Assembly (NCBI GenBank): GCA_029939785.1
Contig: JAOZSG010000026.1
Location: 5,421-16,872, forward strand
Length of the DNA stretch: 11,452 nucleotides
Direction of reading: 5' to 3'
Origin: Fidelibacterota bacterium
GTDB taxonomy: Bacteria > Fidelibacterota > UBA2242 > JAFGTP01
Shown here: one piece after another, positions 7,377-11,452 of the stretch
Position numbering within the stretch: position 1 is the first letter of the stretch
How the letters are laid out: every line of letters begins with the position of its first letter
Notes under the pieces: generated by a model
Seen by the model: the letters and a program-made list of their open reading frames with translations, nothing else
The model's database searches: none
Told to the model about the DNA's origin: nothing
Made by a program: the position numbers and the translations under genes

Positions 7377-7916
7377 TTAATCACCAAAATATTCACGAGT
7401 TTCATTCAGTGTTTTTCTCTTTTTTGATTTTATATACTCTTCTTCGGGATATCCCAAACTTATCAATACATCTACTTTCGTTGATTTGGATAAGTTTAAT
7501 ATTTTTTTCACAGATTTTTCATTGAACCAACCAATCCAGCAACTTCCAACTCCAAGTTCTTCTGCCTGTAATGTTAAATGATCACATGCAATACCAATAT
7601 CAATCAAACTGTAATCAACATTTCGAAATTTTCCACCTAATAATGCAGTATATTTTGATTTTTCCCTTACAACAACAATAAGAATATTAGCCTTTTTGAC
7701 AAAAGAATTTATTGCATAAACTCCATTAAAACTTTCTCTTACAAGCCTGTCTTTTTCAGCACCTTTTACAACAATAAATTTCCATGGCTGGGAATTACAA
7801 GCAGAAGGGGCAAGCCTTGCAGCCTCCATACATTTATCTAAAGTATCATTATTAATTGGTTTTAAACTATATTTTCTAGTACTTTTTCTTTTTTTAACCA
7901 GTTCAAGGAATTCCAT
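7377..7916 (-). CDS. Nitroreductase-family flavoprotein
   Basis: The 179-residue protein of the FMN-dependent nitroreductase superfamily is probably a cytoplasmic NAD(P)H oxidoreductase; the substrate is unknown. The N-terminal RKSTRKYS (10-17) supplies the basic residues that usually grip the FMN phosphate. APSACNSQPWKFIVV (36-50) is the classic FMN-contact segment, and DIGIACDHLTLQAEELGVG (106-124) with CWIGW (126-130) and SLGYPEE (153-159) completes the fold. The small size fits the compact nitroreductase subfamily. It is the last gene of the che operon, only 15 bases after cheB, with no obvious Shine-Dalgarno, so translation may depend on coupling. Its link to chemotaxis is not evident from the sequence; it may simply be co-transcribed. 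Confidence 0.88.
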   Translation of the reverse strand: MEFLELVKKRKSTRKYSLKPINNDTLDKCMEAARLAPSACNSQPWKFIVVKGAEKDRLVRESFNGVYAINSFVKKANILIVVVREKSKYTALLGGKFRNVDYSLIDIGIACDHLTLQAEELGVGSCWIGWFNEKSVKKILNLSKSTKVDVLISLGYPEEEYIKSKKRKTLNETREYFGD

Positions 7917-7931
7917 AATAATTTTTCAATA

Positions 7932-8960
7932 TTAAGGTTTTTGTGCTAATGAAAGCATTTTTTGCGGTATTTTTAACAAAGGTAATGTATAATCGATGCA
8001 ACCTAAAGATATTGCTTCTTTGGGCATACCAAAAACAATACAACTTTGTTCATCCTGTGCGATTGTTGTTGCACCCTCACCTTTCATCATCCTCATACCT
8101 TCTGCTCCATCCTTACCCATACCTGTGAGAATAACTCCCACTGCATTCGCTCCTACGTACTTAGCCACTGATTTAAATAAAACATTTACAGAAGGTCTAT
8201 GACGACCCACTAATGGACCACTCTTGATATTAATATGATATCTTGCTCCAGAACGTTTTAAGAGCATATGATAATTTCCCGGAGCAATCAATATTTTCCC
8301 GGTATGAACTGTATCATTATTTTCTGCTTCTTTTACTTCCATTTCACATAACTCATTCAATCTATCTGCAAAAGACTTTGTGAAATGTTCCGGCATGTGC
8401 TGAACTATTATAATTCCCGGAGCAGTTTTGGGTAGAGAAGGTAATATTTTTGTTAATGCCTGAGTACCACCTGTTGAGGAGCCAATGGCTATTATTTTTT
8501 CGGTGGTAGTTGTCATTGATAATTTTTTAATTGTTTCAGAAGTAGATGATGTTTTTTTTACTGCCTTAATCGTTGATACAGCTTTAATTTTATCAATTAA
8601 TTCAACAGACATATCACCCACAGAATAAGCGGCACCTGGCTTGGTCATAACTTCAACCGCACCTTCATCCATAGCTTCCAGAGCAATTTTCCCACCTTTT
8701 TGGGTCAAAGATGATACAATAATAACAGGTAAAGGAAAATATTGCATAACTTTTTTTAAAAAAGTGATACCATCCATTCTAGGCATCTCAATATCAAGTG
8801 TTAATACATCAGGCTTAAGTTTTACTATTTTATCTCTAGCGATATACGGATTGGCAGCAGTTCCTACAACTTCTATTTGCGAATCTCTTGATAATTCTTT
8901 TTCAAAAATATTTCGTACAACTGCTGAATCATCAATTATTAATACTTTAATTTTCCTCAT
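7932..8960 (-). CDS. cheB: Chemotaxis methylesterase/deamidase CheB
   Basis: CheB removes methyl groups from glutamates of chemoreceptors, and in some systems deamidates glutamines, to drive adaptation. The 342-residue product has the standard two-domain layout. An N-terminal receiver (1-125) carries acidic residues D10-D11, phosphoacceptor D56 in LTLDIEMP and K107 in MTKPG. A Ser/Thr/Lys-rich linker (about 126-153) leads to the methylesterase domain (154-342). Its catalytic triad is visible: S162 in GSSTGG, H188 in QHM and D284 in GMGKDG. PGNYHM (227-232) and RHRPSVNVLF (253-262) are also typical. It starts six bases after the cheX stop; the nearest SD-like AAGGA is about 13 bases away, so coupling to cheX translation is likely. 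Phosphorylation by a CheA outside the window is expected. Confidence 0.96.
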   Translation of the reverse strand: MRKIKVLIIDDSAVVRNIFEKELSRDSQIEVVGTAANPYIARDKIVKLKPDVLTLDIEMPRMDGITFLKKVMQYFPLPVIIVSSLTQKGGKIALEAMDEGAVEVMTKPGAAYSVGDMSVELIDKIKAVSTIKAVKKTSSTSETIKKLSMTTTTEKIIAIGSSTGGTQALTKILPSLPKTAPGIIIVQHMPEHFTKSFADRLNELCEMEVKEAENNDTVHTGKILIAPGNYHMLLKRSGARYHINIKSGPLVGRHRPSVNVLFKSVAKYVGANAVGVILTGMGKDGAEGMRMMKGEGATTIAQDEQSCIVFGMPKEAISLGCIDYTLPLLKIPQKMLSLAQKP

Positions 8961-8966
8961 GATTAT

Positions 8967-9434
8967 TTAATCGTCCTTACAAAATCTTAACAGTACAGGA
9001 TACATATCATCAACCAAAAAAGCTACAGTTTCCGGATAATTCAAAAAATTATTTATATCATCCGTATCAATTTTATTTACCTCAGGTACAGAAAGATTAA
9101 ATAATGGTTTTGTACCAGCTATTTCAGTCAAAATTCTTCCACAGACTACATTTAATACTTCTTTAAGAGAATCAATTCCAAGATTAAAAGCATCCTCATC
9201 TTCATCTGAAATTCCAAGAATATTAGCAGCAAGTTCAGAACAAAAATCATCCTGCACAACCATATAAATATTTCCACTAAATTCTCCGGAAAAAGACATT
9301 TTAACTTCATGACAGTTTTCGCTTATTAAATCGACTTCTTCTGTCTCAATTGACTCTGCAAACAAAAAAGCCAGATTTTCTAATGTTTGATCAAAAACAT
9401 CTCTGGAAATTTCTTTATAATTTTCACTCATCAT
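8967..9434 (-). CDS. cheX: CheX-like CheY-P phosphatase
   Basis: The 155-residue protein belongs to the CheC/CheX/FliY phosphatase family, which removes the phosphate from CheY-P. The family signature D/S-x3-E-x2-N is seen as D88, E92 and N95 in DSLKEVLNVVCG, with a proline 22 positions later (P117). Only one such helix is present, as in CheX; CheC usually has two. The N-terminal region (about 40-62) has the expected alternating strands. The gene overlaps cheY by 11 bases. Two adjacent ATG codons could start it: 9432-9434, three bases after GGAG (9438-9441), or 9429-9431, six bases after it. The second has better spacing and would shorten the protein by one residue. It sits directly between its likely substrate CheY and CheB. 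Confidence 0.8.
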   Translation of the reverse strand: MMSENYKEISRDVFDQTLENLAFLFAESIETEEVDLISENCHEVKMSFSGEFSGNIYMVVQDDFCSELAANILGISDEDEDAFNLGIDSLKEVLNVVCGRILTEIAGTKPLFNLSVPEVNKIDTDDINNFLNYPETVAFLVDDMYPVLLRFCKDD

Positions 9435-9813
9435 CTACTCCACCAATAATATCGTTAACAACATCTCGTAATGATTCCGGTGTAACAGGTTTTCTTAGAT
9501 ATGCCGAAACGCCTTTTTTAGTTAATTGGTCCATTCTTGCCTCACTACCTTCAGTAGAAACTACAATAACCGGAATACTCTTCATTAAGCCATCAGAGGC
9601 CATTTTTTCGATTAATTCAACACCACCCATAATTGGCATATTAATATCAGTAAAAACAATATCTATCCAATTATTAGCAATTATATCCAAAGCTTCTTTT
9701 CCATTTTCAGCCTGAAATAAGGTTTCAACAGGAATCTCAGCTATTTTTAAAGTTTTTGTAATAACTCTTCTTACAATTTCAGAATCATCTACAATTAAAA
9801 TATTTAATGTCAT
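9424..9813 (-). CDS. cheY: CheY-like single-domain response regulator
   Basis: The stand-alone receiver domain of 129 residues is the expected size for CheY, which carries the CheA signal to the flagellar switch. The acidic pocket D9-D10, phosphoacceptor D56 in VFTDINMP, the S86-T87 pair in VVSTEGS and K108 in LRKPV are all present, so it should be phosphorylatable. There is no output domain. AAGG (9821-9824) lies seven bases before the ATG, a good ribosome site that abuts the HDOD stop codon 13 bases upstream. Its 3' end overlaps cheX, which implies coupled expression with its probable phosphatase. It could instead serve a non-flagellar output; the context favours CheY. Confidence 0.9.
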   Translation of the reverse strand: MTLNILIVDDSEIVRRVITKTLKIAEIPVETLFQAENGKEALDIIANNWIDIVFTDINMPIMGGVELIEKMASDGLMKSIPVIVVSTEGSEARMDQLTKKGVSAYLRKPVTPESLRDVVNDIIGGVDDE

Positions 9814-9826
9814 AATATTACCTTTT

Positions 9827-10675
9827 TTAATTTAAAGTCAACATATCATATACTTGTTGAATTTTTGATATTAATTTATTAATTACCCGTTCATGAATTT
9901 TTGTCGTTAATCCTAATCTTTCACTAACCTTTTTTGATGGACGATAATTTAAACCATCTTGCCCTCCTCCAATTCCAGCTATCATAGTAAGAATATCAGC
10001 AATATGAACAATATCAACAACCATTCTATCTTCTTCTGTTCGATCTGGTTGATGATGCCAACGTTCAATATTTATTATCTCTTTTGGCAAATGCCATTTC
10101 TCAAGTAAAATTGCACCAACCTCAGCATGATCAATACCAAGTATTCTTCTCTCGGCTATATCAAAAGGAATTTGTTGTTCATATGCAAGCCTCATAATTG
10201 GTTTTGCATCAATTTCTATAAATGTACCTAATGCAATTTTTCCAATATCAACAAGTAAAGCAGCAGTAAATGTATAATCAGGAACACTTATGTCTAATTC
10301 CTCTGATAAAATTTCTGAAGCCAATGCAACACCTACAGAATGTTCCCATAATTTTCCTTTAGGTAAATCATAACCTTTTAAAGGTTTATTCATAACAGGT
10401 GAAACAGCAGCGGCAATTACAATATCATAAATTTTATTTGTTCCAATACGAATTAAAGCCTGATGAACAGTATTTACTTCATATTTAAAACCAAAATATG
10501 CTGAATTTGACAATCGCAAAACATTTGCAGTTAAATTCGGATCATATTCAATTAACCTTGCAAGTTCCTGAAAATCAATTTCTTTTTGGCCTAGCATTCT
10601 TTGAATTTTTGTTATAGATGCAGGAATAGCAGTAATATGGTCTAAACTTGAAATAATTTCATCTCTTGTTTTCAT
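9827..10675 (-). CDS. HDOD domain signalling protein
   Basis: This is a 282-residue HDOD protein, a family related to HD-type phosphohydrolases but generally thought non-catalytic and found in signalling contexts. The HDOD core covers about 15-210: IPASITKIQRML (17-28), the DPNLTANVLRLSNSAYFG block (45-62), LWEHSVGVALAS (109-120), ALLVDIGK (139-146), DHAEVGAILLEKWHLP (182-197) and RWHHQP (205-210). In ALLVDIGK the His that forms the HD pair is Val142, so one metal ligand is missing and hydrolase activity is unlikely. A C-terminal helical tail (about 211-282) has no recognised domain. The start ATG overlaps the cheD stop as ATGA, with AGGTGG just upstream, so translation is coupled to cheD. 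Its exact role in the chemotaxis module is unknown. Confidence 0.9.
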   Translation of the reverse strand: MKTRDEIISSLDHITAIPASITKIQRMLGQKEIDFQELARLIEYDPNLTANVLRLSNSAYFGFKYEVNTVHQALIRIGTNKIYDIVIAAAVSPVMNKPLKGYDLPKGKLWEHSVGVALASEILSEELDISVPDYTFTAALLVDIGKIALGTFIEIDAKPIMRLAYEQQIPFDIAERRILGIDHAEVGAILLEKWHLPKEIINIERWHHQPDRTEEDRMVVDIVHIADILTMIAGIGGGQDGLNYRPSKKVSERLGLTTKIHERVINKLISKIQQVYDMLTLN

Positions 10676-11148
10676 AATTCCACCTCTTCACCACGATATC
10701 TAACTGTTGTTATTCCGGTATCCATATATAGTCTAACCGTTCTAGACTTTGATTCACCTACATCCTGAGCTTTGATAAGAATGTCATTTTTCCATAACAA
10801 TTTTCTTACCACTGTATAATTTCTTTCCCCAATTCGAAAAAGATTTTTCTTGTCTAATAATTTTGCTCCACCAGCTACTTTAGCGATAATATTTTTTTTA
10901 CGTGCCCCTCTATTGTACATTTCTTGTAATTGTTGTGATAATCCTGTATCTACAAACATAAATGGATTCTTTTTTGCCTTTTCTCTATCAACTCTCGACA
11001 AAGGAAGCATACAATGAATTAATGAACCTATTTTGGTTACAGGATCATATAACGTAATCCCTACACATGATCCAAGAGAATATGTAACTAAAATATCCTT
11101 TTCATCCTCACTAATTTTCATATCTGAAATATCAACTGTCTTTATCAA
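10672..11148 (-). CDS. cheD: Chemoreceptor glutamine deamidase CheD
   Basis: CheD converts specific receptor glutamines to glutamates and in some bacteria binds CheC. The conserved core is present: LVTYSLGSCVGITLYD, SLIHCMLP, then AKVAGGAKLL and FRIGERN. The catalytic Cys, His and Thr, counted from the chosen start, are C28 in LGSC, H45 in IHCMLP and T22 in VTYS. Their spacing (6 and 17 residues) is the same as in the Thermotoga CheD enzyme. I chose the TTG at 11146-11148 because GGAGG (11154-11158) lies five bases before it, giving 158 residues. A TTG at 11158-11160 would add four residues but would overlap that ribosome site. The last codon overlaps the HDOD start (ATGA). Confidence 0.93.
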   Translation of the reverse strand: MIKTVDISDMKISEDEKDILVTYSLGSCVGITLYDPVTKIGSLIHCMLPLSRVDREKAKKNPFMFVDTGLSQQLQEMYNRGARKKNIIAKVAGGAKLLDKKNLFRIGERNYTVVRKLLWKNDILIKAQDVGESKSRTVRLYMDTGITTVRYRGEEVEL

Positions 11149-11153
11149 ATCAG

Positions 11154-11158
11154 CCTCC
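11154..11158 (-). promoter_or_regulatory. Shine-Dalgarno site that decides the cheD start
   Basis: On the minus strand GGAGG is followed by five bases (CTGAT) and a TTG codon (11146-11148). This is the strongest ribosome site in the operon. It supports a TTG start for cheD over the in-frame TTG just upstream at 11158-11160, which would overlap the site itself. Confidence 0.7.
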
Positions 11159-11184
11159 AAATTCCAATTCCAACAATACTATAT

Positions 11185-11452
11185 TTATTTATCATTTTTT
11201 TTGCTCCATCTATTTAGCATTTTTAATGATCGATCAATAACTTTTAATAATATTTTATCATTAATAGGTTTTTTAAAATAATCATCAAATCCAACTTCCC
11301 TAATATCAGATAATTCAAATAATGATGCAAATCCTGTTAAAGCATATATTAATGCAATTGGATTATTTTCTCTTATTTTTTTACACAATTCTAATCCGGA
11401 CATACCCGGCATTTTAAGATCTAAAAATATAACATTTATACGATTATTTTCT
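11185..11452 (-). CDS. Response regulator receiver domain, 5' part outside window
   Basis: This is the C-terminal 89 codons before the stop of a receiver-domain protein that runs off the right edge. The reading frame is open to the last base, so the ATG at 11410-11412 is internal. The visible part has the phosphoacceptor Asp in VIFLDLKMPGMSG (Asp codon at 11419-11421), the conserved Thr in ALTGFA and the Lys in YFKKPI, so the active site is intact where seen. The protein ends shortly after the domain with a basic KKNDK tail, so no C-terminal output domain exists; an N-terminal partner domain cannot be excluded. It lies 36 bases upstream of cheD in the same direction and is probably in the same operon. 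Confidence 0.88.
   Translation of the reverse strand, partial: ENNRINVIFLDLKMPGMSGLELCKKIRENNPIALIYALTGFASLFELSDIREVGFDDYFKKPINDKILLKVIDRSLKMLNRWSKKNDK

Noticed and set aside
8641..8970. Plus-strand open frame of 109 codons
   Set aside because: Antisense to the CheB receiver domain, whose motifs are intact on the minus strand.
9350..9715. Plus-strand open frame of 121 codons
   Set aside because: Antisense to cheX and cheY, both strongly supported.

Overview
The window is AT-rich DNA from a Gram-negative bacterium, probably of the FCB superphylum. The best evidence is a secreted protein ending in a type IX secretion (T9SS, Por) sorting tail of the 'NPFNPST' kind, which is common in Cloacimonadota, Ignavibacteria, Marinimicrobia and relatives. 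An outer-membrane beta-barrel protein and two promoters of the form TTG-N20-TATATTTG (Bacteroidota-like -33/-7 spacing) point the same way. Clear Shine-Dalgarno sites before several genes argue against a typical member of Bacteroidota. The phylum is an inference; no rRNA gene is present.

Layout from left to right. (1) A single plus-strand gene (65-553) encodes a membrane-anchored DUF302 protein with an extended -10 promoter. It ends at a bidirectional terminator shared with the converging minus-strand genes. (2) Minus strand, 716-4935: a small outer-membrane beta-barrel protein lies downstream of a 1162-residue T9SS-exported nuclease. The nuclease consists of an endonuclease I domain, three Ig-like repeats alternating with two choice-of-anchor-J/MAM-like domains, a lamin-tail-like domain and the sorting tail. 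The gap between these two genes holds a diverged duplicate of the last 24 codons of the nuclease gene and a GC-richer hairpin. (3) Minus strand, 5135-7216: an elongation factor G gene outside the usual str operon, with its own promoter and terminator. (4) Minus strand, 7377 to the right edge: a tightly packed chemotaxis adaptation operon. In transcription order it encodes a response regulator (cut by the window edge), CheD, an HDOD protein, CheY, CheX, CheB and a nitroreductase-family flavoprotein.

The che genes make sense together. CheD deamidates and CheB demethylates or deamidates chemoreceptors. CheX is a CheY-P phosphatase of the CheC/CheX/FliY class, and CheY is the motor output. The HDOD protein and the extra receiver protein are probably signalling partners. 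CheA, CheW, CheR and receptors are not in the window and may lie upstream beyond the right edge. No tRNA, rRNA, CRISPR array or transposase was seen, and no gene-free stretch exceeds 300 bases. The most unusual features are the duplicated T9SS tail, the multidomain nuclease, and an HDOD protein that has lost the His of its HD motif while sitting inside a CheD/CheX/CheB operon. None of these amounts to a clearly new system.
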